The position numbers and the translations under genes were made by a program. This document shows, piece by piece, positions 9,856-18,620 of a stretch of DNA of 64,000 bases (the stretch's first letter is position 1; every line of letters begins with the position of its first letter). The stretch is from Posidonia oceanica (taxonomy: Eukaryota > Streptophyta > Magnoliopsida > Alismatales > Posidoniaceae). The stretch covers positions 15,890,001-15,954,000 of the forward strand of contig JAZBRS010000049.1 in assembly GCA_037176725.1 (NCBI GenBank). The letters are read 5' to 3'. The notes below the pieces were generated by a model. The model had not been told where the DNA came from and ran no database searches. It worked only from the letters and a program-made list of their open reading frames with translations.

Positions 9856-10913
9856 GCCCTTGTGCGATCATCATGTGGTCTTCTTTTTTTGTGCTGTACA
9901 TTTCTGGCCTGCCTCAGGCATTGTACTTATCAAGATCATATCAATAGAAACTGTTTCTCCTTTCTGCTTGCGCATCGAGACTCTTTGCTGCATTGCATAT
10001 CATCATCATCATTATCTTGGGCCCTCTAATCAGACTTGCAGACATCCCAATGCGGCGAAGTCCTCAGCACCCAATCCGGAGCCCAGAGCACCTGCAGGCC
10101 CGCGACGCTCAGCTCCGCTGTCCGGCATCCCCAGCTGGTCACCCCCGGCTGGACCACCGTCCTCCACGGGCTGGCACCCCAAACTGCCCGGCGAAAGGTC
10201 CGTCAACCTATCATCCTCCTCAGCTGCTCATCCTCAGCTGAGTCCCTTGCGGGCTGGCACCCCAAACTGCTCGGCGATGGGTCCGTCAACCTATCATCTG
10301 TCCGCTCGCTTATCTGTCTTTGCATCCTGATGCCGGGGGCGCGCCGACCATCCCCTGGTATCATCCTGATACCAGGGGCATCATTTGGTCGCCCGGTGGT
10401 ATCATCCCCAGCTGATCATCCCCAGCTGAGTCCTTTTCCCGGCTGGTCACCCCAGCTGAGTCCCCAGCTGATCGCCCCCAGCTGGATCATCGTCCCTCGC
10501 GGGCTGGCACCCCAAACTGCTCGGCGAAAGGTCCGTCAACCTGACGCTATTCTCGGCTGGTCACCCCAGCTGAGTCCCCAGCTGATCGCCCTCAGCTGAA
10601 TCCCTTGCGGGCTGGTACCCCAAACTACTCGTCTGACAAGCACGACACTCTTGTCATCACTCTCTGCTTTCGATACCAAGGACGCGCTGGCCAACCCCTG
10701 GTGTCATCCCGACACCAGGGGCATCTTTTGATCGCCCCTTGGTATCATTCCTTCCCTCTTTCCCCCATGACGTTCCTGGCGTCATGGGGATGGTTTCTTC
10801 TCATCATTCCCTTACCCCTTCTTTGCCGACCGATAAGTCCGATATCTTATCATCCTCATCATTCCCTTACCCCTTCTTTGCCGGCCGATAAGTCCGATAT
10901 CTTATCGATCAAC
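9856..10913 (+). repeat. Start of the 3' hairpin region of element A: 83-bp repeat and long-stem hairpins
   Basis: From 9856 to about 10150 I see nothing beyond AT-rich sequence. Copies of GGCTGGCACCCC start at 10169, 10252, 10502 and 10610; the first two are 83 bp apart, the period seen six times in element B. CAGCTG palindromes are frequent. Two perfect 11-bp hairpins occur: CCCCTGGTATC (10352-10362) with GATACCAGGGG (10368-10378), and CCCCTGGTGTC (10695-10705) with GACACCAGGGG (10711-10721). They differ by a paired T-A to C-G style change. A perfect 10-bp hairpin with loop TTCCTGG follows at 10763-10789. GATAAG...CTTATC hairpins lie near 10830-10900. Confidence 0.75.
10763..10789 (+). other. 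Bracketing hairpin 1 of element A, loop TTCCTGG
   Basis: CCCCATGACG (10763-10772) pairs perfectly with CGTCATGGGG (10780-10789) around the 7-nt loop TTCCTGG (10773-10779). Element B has the same loop (35331-35337) on a changed stem that still pairs through wobbles. The loop is the exact reverse complement of the loop of the hairpin at 12843-12875, at the other end of the repeat arrays. Confidence 0.7.
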
Positions 10914-11745
10914 ACTTCTCATCATGATCTCATCCCTCTCTTTAGCTTAACTTCTCATCATGATCTCATCCCCCTCTTTAGTTTTAACTTCTCATCATGA
11001 TCTCATCCCCCACTTTAGCTTAACTTCTCATCATGATCTCACCCCCCTCTTTAGTTTTAACTTCTCATCATGATCTCATCCCCCTCTTTAGCTTAACTTC
11101 TCATCATGATCTCACCCCCCTCTTTAGTTTAACTTCTCATCATGATCTCATCCCCCTCTTTAGCTTAACTTCTCATCATGATCTCACCCCCCTCTTTAGT
11201 TTAACTTCTCATCATGATCTCATCCCCCTCTTTAGTTTAATTTCTCATCATGATCTCATCCCCCTCTTTAGTTTTAACTTCTCATCATGATCTCATCCCC
11301 CTCTTTAGGATTAATTTCTCATCATGATCTCATCCCCCTCTTTAGTTTAACTTCTCATCATGATCTCACCCCCCCTCTTTAGTTTTAACTTCTCATCATG
11401 ATCTCATCCCCCTCTTTAGCTTAACTTCTCATCATGATCTCCCCCCCCTCTTTAGGTTAACTTCTCATCATGATCTCACCCCCCTCTTTAAGTTAATTTC
11501 TCATCATGATCTCACCCCCCCTCTTTAAGTTAATTTCTCATCATGATCTCATCCCCCTCTTTAGGTTAATTTCTCATCATGATCTCACCCCCCTCTTTAG
11601 GTTAACTTCTCATCATGATCTCACCCCCCTCTTTAAGTTAATTTCTCATCATGATCTCATCGCCCTCTTTAGCTTAACTTCTCATCATTACCTCATCCCC
11701 TCTTTGCCGGCTGATAAGTCCGATATCTTATCATTCTCATCATGA
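10914..11745 (+). repeat. Minisatellite, ~36-bp unit (CTCATCATGATCTCA core), element A 3' region
   Basis: About 22 tandem units of 36 bp contain TCTCATCATGATCTCATCCC and then CTCTTTAG plus a variable TTAA linker. Units differ by single substitutions and C-run length. Each contains the 8-bp palindrome ATCATGAT. Frames read through the array only reflect the repeat. Element B has a homologous array at 35360-36240 with a different linker (AGCAATCATT), so the arrays were homogenised separately. Tandem arrays in this position are known for Tat/Ogre elements. Confidence 0.9.
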
Positions 11746-11755
11746 TCTTGCCCCC

Positions 11756-11890
11756 TCTTATCAATCAATCAATCACTCGTGCTAGGCTGATATCCGAAAC
11801 TATCAATCAATCAATCACTCGTGCTAGGCTGATATCCGAAACTATCAATCAATCAATCACTCGTGCTAGGCTGATATCCGAAACTATCTC
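11756..11890 (+). repeat. Three direct repeats of ~42 bp (TCAATCAATCAATCACTCG)
   Basis: Three nearly identical copies each join a (TCAA)n stretch to CACTCGTGCTAGGCTGATATC and then CGAAACTA. The unit ends in GATA-TCCGAAAC-TATC, a 4-bp stem, so it is an entry to the hairpin array that follows. Element B lacks this triplication and has two CAACAATCAAGCTCTC-type copies at about 36243-36320. Confidence 0.8.
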
Positions 11891-12825
11891 AGGCTGATAA
11901 TCCTAAACTATCTTCTGGTCGATCCATGGTCGGCCCGCAGTTGTGTTATATGGCTGACATCCAGTAACTATCCCTCGTAATTGCACTTTTCCAGTTGATA
12001 GGTCTGTAAACTATCCACCGGTTGACAGGACCGTAAACTGTCGCTCCAGTTGATAGGTCTGTAAACTATCGCGTGCAATTACGTTATACGGCTGACATCC
12101 AGTAACTGTCCCTTGCAATTGCGGTTTCCAGTTGATAGGTCTGTAAACTATCCTCCAGTTGATAGGTCTGTAAACTATCCACCGGTTGACAGGACCGTAA
12201 ACTGTCGTTAGGCTGATACTCCTAAACTATCACCAGCAATTGCATTATACGGCTGATATCCAGTAACTATCCCTCATCATTGCGCGTTTCCAGTTGATAG
12301 GTCTGTAAACTATCCGCCGGTTGACAGGACCGTAAACTGTCGCTCCAGTTGGTAGGACTGTAAACTACCACGCGCAATCATGTTATACGGCTGACATCCA
12401 GTAACTGTCCCTCGCAATGCCGTTTCCAGTTGATAGGACTGTAAACTATCCACCAGTTGATAGGACTGTAAACTATCCGCCGGTTGACAGGACCGTAAAC
12501 TGTCGTTCCAGATGATAGACTGTAAACTATCCGGCATTGCGTTATACGGCTGATATCCAGTAACTATCACTCATGCTTTGTGGGTTCCGGTTGACAGGAC
12601 CGTAAACTGTCGCTCCAGTTGATAGGTCTGTAAACTATCCACCGGTTGACAGGACCGTAAACTGTCGTTAGGCTGATACTCCTAAACTATCACCCACAAC
12701 CATGTTATACGGCTGATATCCAGTAACTATCACTCACAACTGCTCCGGTTGACAGGACCGTAAACTGTCACTCCCGGTTGATAGGACCGTAAACTATCCG
12801 GACGATAAGCCCGTCACCTTATCAT
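11891..12825 (+). repeat. Array of ~25-bp units that each form a short hairpin with covarying stems (element A)
   Basis: About 30 units read YCAGTTGATAGGTCTGTAAACTATC or relatives. Each has inverted arms around a GTAAA-containing loop. Stem types include GATAG/CTATC (11997-12015), GACAG/CTGTC (12024-12042), GGTAG/CTACC (12351-12369), and in a second loop class GATA-TCCAGTAAC-TATC (12254-12271) and GACA-TCCAGTAAC-TGTC (12094-12110). A change in one arm is matched in the other. The array ends with GATAAG...CTTATC near 12804-12823. Element B carries the same array at 36243-37200. I see no coding potential. Confidence 0.85.
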
Positions 12826-12842
12826 TTTTTTTCTCCTTTTCG

Positions 12843-12875
12843 GCGTGACCTTGTCCCAGGAAGACGAAGTCACGC
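12843..12875 (+). other. Bracketing hairpin 2 of element A, loop CCAGGAA
   Basis: GCGTGACCTTGTC (12843-12855) pairs with GACGAAGTCACGC (12863-12875), 13 positions with one mismatch and one G-U wobble, around the loop CCAGGAA (12856-12862). Element B keeps the loop exactly (37222-37228) while the stem changes in matched pairs (GCG/CGC to GCA/TGC, GTC/GAC to GCC/GGC). The loop is the reverse complement of the TTCCTGG loop at 10773-10779. Confidence 0.7.
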
Positions 12876-13305
12876 ACCCCCTTTCTGCGATAGGAGAGTT
12901 GGCCTCTCTCCCCTCGCACTCTTCTTTCCTGCTAGCTTGCTCCCCGGTCGGGGACCAGCTGCACCCTATTTTCCTTCGCTTTGTCGTGCAAGTCTGGCCT
13001 CCCTGCCAGATATTCGCGCCACATCGCACCTTTTTATCATTTTTCCTGCATCATCTCAGCACTTTCTTAGCTAGCACCGCACATCACTTTAGCATCATCA
13101 GTATCACTTGCACAGCATCAGCATTTTCTTATAGCTGCACTAACTTATGTACTAACTCTTGCATTGCACTCGCATCAGCGTGCATACACACAGCACAGCA
13201 TCCATCTGCATCAGCATCTTGCATTGCGGCAACGGGCTACGATCTTCGGTGCATCCGCCGAATAAGTAGCTCACGCCCATAGCAACCCGCTGCTCCCGCC
13301 GGTCA
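12876..13305 (+). other. 3' untranslated segment of element A before the polypurine tract
   Basis: There is no gene here. The segment is CT-rich, then rich in CATCA/GCA words. Further short inverted repeats are visible: CCCC-GGTC-GGGG near 12941-12952, TCTGGC-CTCCCT-GCCAGA near 12992-13009, and TTCGGTG-CATC-CGCCGAA near 13244-13261. The last two are also in element B. Confidence 0.55.
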
Positions 13306-13387
13306 GATGGGGTGTCTTGTCAACCCTGAGCAGCGGCCGCGCTCTGCTTGCCCTCGCTCAGGGAGGGGCATCTGTTGACACCCCATC
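13306..13387 (+). promoter_or_regulatory. Polypurine tract of element A inside an inverted repeat that includes the LTR start
   Basis: AGGGAGGGG (13360-13368) just before the LTR start TGTTGACACC (13373) is the polypurine tract that primes plus-strand DNA. GATGGGGTGTC (13306-13316) is a perfect 11-bp inverted repeat of GACACCCCATC (13377-13387), the first bases of the LTR. Nested inside, CCCTGAGC (13324-13331) pairs with GCTCAGGG (13356-13363). The same arrangement is at 37680-37761 in element B. Confidence 0.8.
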
Positions 13388-15275
13388 TTGGCAGGCTTGG
13401 ACCCTTGGAGCCCTCTTGGTGATTGCTGGATCAAACCCCGACCAAACCCTAACCCTAATCCTCCTCTCTACCCTTCAAAATCAGCCCATTTTGACCTAAA
13501 CCTTTGCCCCCCTTCCCAACCTCAAAACCTAACCAAAATCCATAGGAAAACCCCACACTATCCACTCAACAAACCTACCCAAAGACTTAGAAACTTCCAA
13601 ACCTAACCCATTCCCAAAAACCCTAGAAAACCTAGGAGAAACTACCCTTTTTCTGCACCTTGAAACCCCTCCAAAACCTCCTTAGAATCAAACCAAAACT
13701 TCAAGACCAACACTAGAAACCTTAGGCTGCCCACTCACCAATTTTCACCCCATTCCAAGACCATTAAGACCCTCTTTCACCCAAACCATCCTTTTCTCTC
13801 TCCGGGATTATCATTTTCTCTCTCCTCTCTCTCTCCTGATTATCATCTCTCTTTTCATCCCTTTCTTATCCTTTTTCTGGTCTGGCTGTGGGCCCCCTCT
13901 GTGCTTCTATCCTCCCTCTATCTTATCCCTATTTTTACTTTATTTTTAACACTTTTTCTGAATTTTTAAAAATCGTTTTCCTCCAACCTATCTTTTTCCC
14001 TTTTATCTCCCTCTTTTTTTTCCATTTCTTTCCTCCTTCTCTTTTACTTTTCCCTCTCTTGCAAAAATCCACAAAAACCCATAAAAATCTGTAAAACCTC
14101 AAAACATAAAACAAACAAATCAGTACACTAAGAAAAATAATTTAAAAATGTTAAACAAGCAATTAACAACTTAAACTTAACTTAAGCAAGCTAAAAAAAA
14201 AAACCAAACATGCAAGCTAAAAAATGCAAAACAAATCAAAAGAAAATACTGAAAAATCAAGGAAAAAACTAAAATAAAATCAAAACCCACCAAAGGTAAA
14301 AACCCATCAGAAGAATTAAAAAAAAACCCAAAAAGAAGAATTAAAAAAATCGGATACTAAAATAGGTAATTAAGGAAGGCAAAAGACCTAACCTAATAAA
14401 CATAAGAAAAACAATTTAAGAACTCATTTAAAAAAAAAGAAAAGAAAAACACATCTGAAAAGCCTAAAAAACACCCTATCAGACCAGAAAAATCCAACTA
14501 AAAACTTCAAGAAAAATCAATAAATAAAAATCCAAACACAACTTAAAAAAACTTAAAAAGAAGAAACCCTAAGAAGACTACAACTTAAAAATCTAAAAAA
14601 CATCCTGATTAATGGGAAAATAAATCCTAAAAAAAAATCCTAATTAACATCCTAAATGTCCAACAAGGGAAATACGATTTTTAAAACAATTTAAAAAAGG
14701 GTCTAACAAACATTTAATCAATTAAAAATCAATTAAAAACAAAACCAAAGTCCTAAAACCCTAATCAAGCCCAAAACACATTAATCAACTCAAAATAACC
14801 ATTAAAAATCTTAATTAAAATCCTAACCTACAGCACAATCCTTCTGGCATTTTTATTTATTTTTAGTTTATCTTTACCTATTTTATTTTCCCATTCTACC
14901 CTCTCTTTCTTTCTTATTTTCCTTCTTTCCTTCTTATTTTTCCTTACTGGGCTCAAACTGGCCCGTTTCTCTTTTTCTTTTATTTCTTTTTTTTCGGCCC
15001 CCGCACGGTCCGGCCCACGCGCCATTCCCACCCTTCTTCTTCCTCGGCTTTCCTCTGTGTTTTTTTCTTTTTTTCCACCGATTCTCCCGCGACGGCTCGC
15101 TGCCATTCCCTCCTCCCATTTGAATTTCGAAGCTCCGTCCTGTCATTCTACAGCAGCTCGCCGTCTCCTCATCTCAGCACCAAATCCGGAGCCGGTTGCC
15201 TCGCCGTCTCCTCTGCTGCAATGGCCGCCGACGAATTTGAAATTCGGTAGCGCGCCAGTAGCCGGTCTCTCCCCA

Positions 15276-15281
15276 TATAAG
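15276..15281 (+). promoter_or_regulatory. TATA box in LTR of element A
   Basis: CCATATAAGCCTCC matches the plant TATA consensus and aligns with GATATAAGCCTCC in both LTRs of element B (20978, 39638). Transcription would start about 30 bp downstream, giving a U3 of ~1.9 kb and a long R-U5. Confidence 0.65.
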
Positions 15282-16245
15282 CCTCCCGCTCCTTCCCTTC
15301 GAAAAGAGGTGCCAAGTGTGAGTGAGCAAGCCAAAGTGACAGAACCAGACCAGAGAGAGCAGACCTCAGTGCGAGAGTAATCCCAGACTTCTGGTTTTTC
15401 CCTTCCACCCGTGCCCTCCTCCTTCTCTTCCTCATCTTCCCAATTCCAGAGAGAAGAGAGAGCAGAAGAGAGTGTCTGAGGGAGGCCTTGGCATCCCGGA
15501 GAGAAGCCCTCATCAGAGCTCAATCCCCTCACCCAATCCTCCTCTTTCCTTCTCAGAAAAATTCAGCAAACTTCCTTCTTTCTTTTCCAATCCCCCAGCA
15601 CCACTTCAAGCCCCTATCCTTCTCCCATTTCCTCCCCCAACTTCACCCAACAGCCAGCCTTCCTCCCCGGATTTCCCATTGCCTTTTCACCACCTAATCA
15701 CCCTCTGAAACATCACCTGAAGCCACCCGTAACCCAGCGCAACTCACTTCACAATTCCCATCACCTCAGCATACAGCCTTCCCCCAAAGTTCACCTAAGT
15801 ATCCACCAAGCCATCACCTTTCCAGAGCCTCCGACAGCAAACCAAGCCATCCACTACAGACCTCACACCACACTACAAACACCTGTGTCACCATCAGACC
15901 CAGAATCAACCCTGCTCTCAAACTCTCTCCACGTTCTCCAGAATAGCAATCCAACCCTTCAGGAAGCCTCACCGGACCTCCAGCAATCTTCCAGAAGGCC
16001 CCATTCAACCCGAGGAGCAGCAACAGCCCCTCCCCTCCTCCGGCAGTATCAGACGAACCCAAATCAGCCGAATCACCACCCGAGCTGCGCAGCTTCCGTC
16101 TGATCACCTGGGAAGCACCGGAGGGACGTCCTGAAGTCACTCCAACCCTCGCGAGCGACGGACGACGCCCGCAGCGACCGGACGGTCTTCACCGGCGACT
16201 GCTGAAGCCGCTGACGTCGGGGGGACGATCCAGACGCGGGAAGAG

Positions 16246-16302
16246 GTAAATCTCGTTTCCATTAGCTTCCTCTCCTTCTTCTCTTGCTTCCCTGCCCTCT
16301 AG
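16246..16302 (+). other. Possible 57-nt mini-intron in LTR of element A
   Basis: AAGAG|GTAAAT is followed by an almost pure pyrimidine stretch and CCCTCTAG, a GT-AG spacing of 57 nt. The same spacing occurs in B (21956-22012, 40615-40671) and C (48170-48114), and 56 nt in E (61932-61877). It is short for a plant intron, so splicing is only possible. Confidence 0.35.
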
Positions 16303-17910
16303 AATAGATTTTCCGGCCGTCCTGCTCCGAGTCAAGCTCCGGTCAGACTCTTCTTCCCCGGCGACGTTCTCCGGACATCACGACGCTCCAGCCAGCCAAA
16401 CTCGACCCCGACGATCCCCGGAGCTCCGCACGGACGGCAGGAGGCTCCTCCGGTCTTCAGAACGCGGCTCCGCTGCGTCGAGTGGTCGGACCGAGTTCCA
16501 GAAGTCCCGCAGACCTCCGGTGGGCATTCCGGCGCGTTCCAGGCATCGTCGCCCTGCCTCCGTCGGCCCCAGGAGCAGCACCTCCGCCGGTCTCCGCGTC
16601 TCCAAGCTCCCTGTGCCGGCGTTCATGGGCGCTGGCAGCTTGCTGCTACAGTGCCCATGTCGCCGGAGTTGTTACTGTGTGTTTATTTAATCCTAGCTAA
16701 AGTTTTTAAGTAAATATTGCATATCTGTCTTAAGTTTTTTCATTTTTACATCCCAGTCCTTATTTCATTTATTCTGCTTGGTTTTTAATTAAATACTTTG
16801 CTAAATTGCATGATCTGTTTATGTTTTTCAGTATTTACAAGTTGATCCATCTACTGTGTTGTGCTGCTTTAATATTTTGTAGTTTAGTCCTCCTGTTTTC
16901 AGTTTTTGCACTTAAGTCCTGCACTTAATCAGTTCATTTATTTACTTGCATTTTACCATACTGCATTGCATTCCAAGTCCTTGCATTTTACTGTTTTTGC
17001 ATTCAGGTCCCATGCACTGTAGAACTTAGGGTTTATTTTCTTGTTTTGCATACTGCATTGCACATTTGCCCCCCAGTTTTTGCATATTTGCATTTGGGTC
17101 CATTTTAAATGGACAGTAACTCTTGCATGCATTTTTAGCATACTGCATTGCATTTTTGACCCTGATCTTTTTAAAAATTGCACTGTGGTCCTGTCATTTA
17201 AATTCCAGAACATGTTTTCCTTATTAAATTGCATTCTCAGCCCCTACATGATTTCAAAACTACACTTAGGTCCTTGCATCTTTTAAAAGATCATATGGAA
17301 AAGACCATTTTGCCCCTAGGTTGCATTTTAGCTCCTATGCCTACCAAACTTCATACAGACCCTCCACTAGTATTCCCAGACTTCCCAGAACCTTGTTTTC
17401 TGGAAAATTTGCATTTTAGACCCTAGTTTTTCCAAAATTGCTTTCTGATCCCTTTTTGCTTTCAAAGCCTCTTTTAAAGTATGCCCTCCTTTCAAAATAA
17501 CTTTCTAAGCCTGGTTTTTGCCAAATAAACCTCTGTCTTCCCCTGTTTTCTGGGAAATTTGCACTTTTAGCCCCTTTTCTTTTCCAAAATGCTTTCTGAA
17601 CTCCTGGTTTTTCCCAGCTTCTTTTCTTTACTTTTTCTTGCTTTTGCATGCATCCTGCATTCTAGCATCTTCTTGCACACACTAAGCACTTTTAGCTCCC
17701 TTTCACTTGGGAGGACCTTTTCGCACACCCCTAGGACCTCCTGAACACCTAGATCTGCTCTTCTCCCCTGTTCTGGCCCTTCTGCCTTGAAGCTGCGATA
17801 TCTTCTGATCCGGCCGTTGGATCTTCTCAAGTAAGCTGCCCAGGCGACCGCAGCAAAACGCTCTTCAGCATGGACCGGACAGATTTCAGATCAGGCTCCC
17901 GGATTTCCAG

Positions 17911-18225
17911 GTATGTCCTCCTGAACCCCTGCATTGCATTCATTTGCACAGTTTCCCTTGTTTTCGTTTTCCGTCTCTTTGAACATGTAGAATAAGGCCT
18001 CCCCTTCCTGCTTATATCTTCAGATCCTCGTTTCGCGTGTCCCCGTGTGTTTCGTGTTGCGTTTTCCCTGGATCTATCACTTAATGTGGCTTTCTTCTCC
18101 CTTTTCCACGATCTGATTGCATCGCGAGCTTTGGGCAGCATGCGAGACACATCGTGGAACGGTTTAGTGGGAAACAGTCGCAAAGAGGTGGTAATCCCTC
18201 CGTTTGCACACTCTCCCCTCTGTAG
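17911..18225 (+). other. Candidate 315-nt intron in the LTR/leader of element A
   Basis: The donor is GGATTTCCAG|GTATGT and the acceptor is CCCCTCTGTAG|GTCTTC. Aligned sites in B (326 nt in both LTRs), C (326 nt) and the diverged E LTR (327 nt, donor AAG|GTGAGT) keep GT-AG and length. Spliced introns are known in Ogre elements, though not at this place to my knowledge. The acceptor also lies in a small hairpin GTAGGT-CTTCGC-ACCTAC, an alternative reason for its conservation. Confidence 0.5.
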
Positions 18226-18339
18226 GTCTTCGCACCTACTCTGAGTGGTCCTGAATGACGTCTGTTCTTACACACGCGTTGTTTTGACTCCCCTTTGACC
18301 TTTTCTAATCACTTTCTGCATTCTTGCATTCTCATGGCT

Positions 18340-18620
18340 TTTTCCGAAGTTTTGCTTCGCTGTTTTGGCACCGTTTTGCGTGCCTGCTCTCGTTTTGGCA
18401 TCGTTTTGCGTGCCCTTCTGTTTTCTTGTCTCGTTTTGTGTGTTGCCTTGTTTTCCGCTCGTTTTGTGTGCCTCTCTGTTTTCTCGTCTTGTTTTGTGCG
18501 CTGTTTTTGCTCTTTTGCATCGTTTTGCACGCATTGCTCATTTCTCGCCTCGTTTTGCGTGTTTTGCGCCGTTTTCCCTTGTATGTCGATCGCATTGCAT
18601 GACTTTCTCGCTGTTTTGTT
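18340..18620 (+). repeat. LTR minisatellite, ~30-36-bp unit (GTTTTGCGTGCC core), element A
   Basis: Imperfect tandem units contain TTTTGGCACCGTTTTGCGTGCC or close variants. Homologous arrays lie at 24130-24420, 42790-43060, 45560-45990 (reverse) and 59440-59850 (reverse). Long frames here on either strand are repeat artefacts. Confidence 0.85.

Noticed and set aside
10914..12825. CRISPR-like array of regular short repeats
   Set aside because: Units are contiguous without unique spacers, lie in a plant retrotransposon 3' region, and no cas gene is present.
13440..13465. Telomere-like CCCTAACCCTAATCC
   Set aside because: Only two degenerate units in the LTR start; also seen at 37830 as ordinary LTR sequence.
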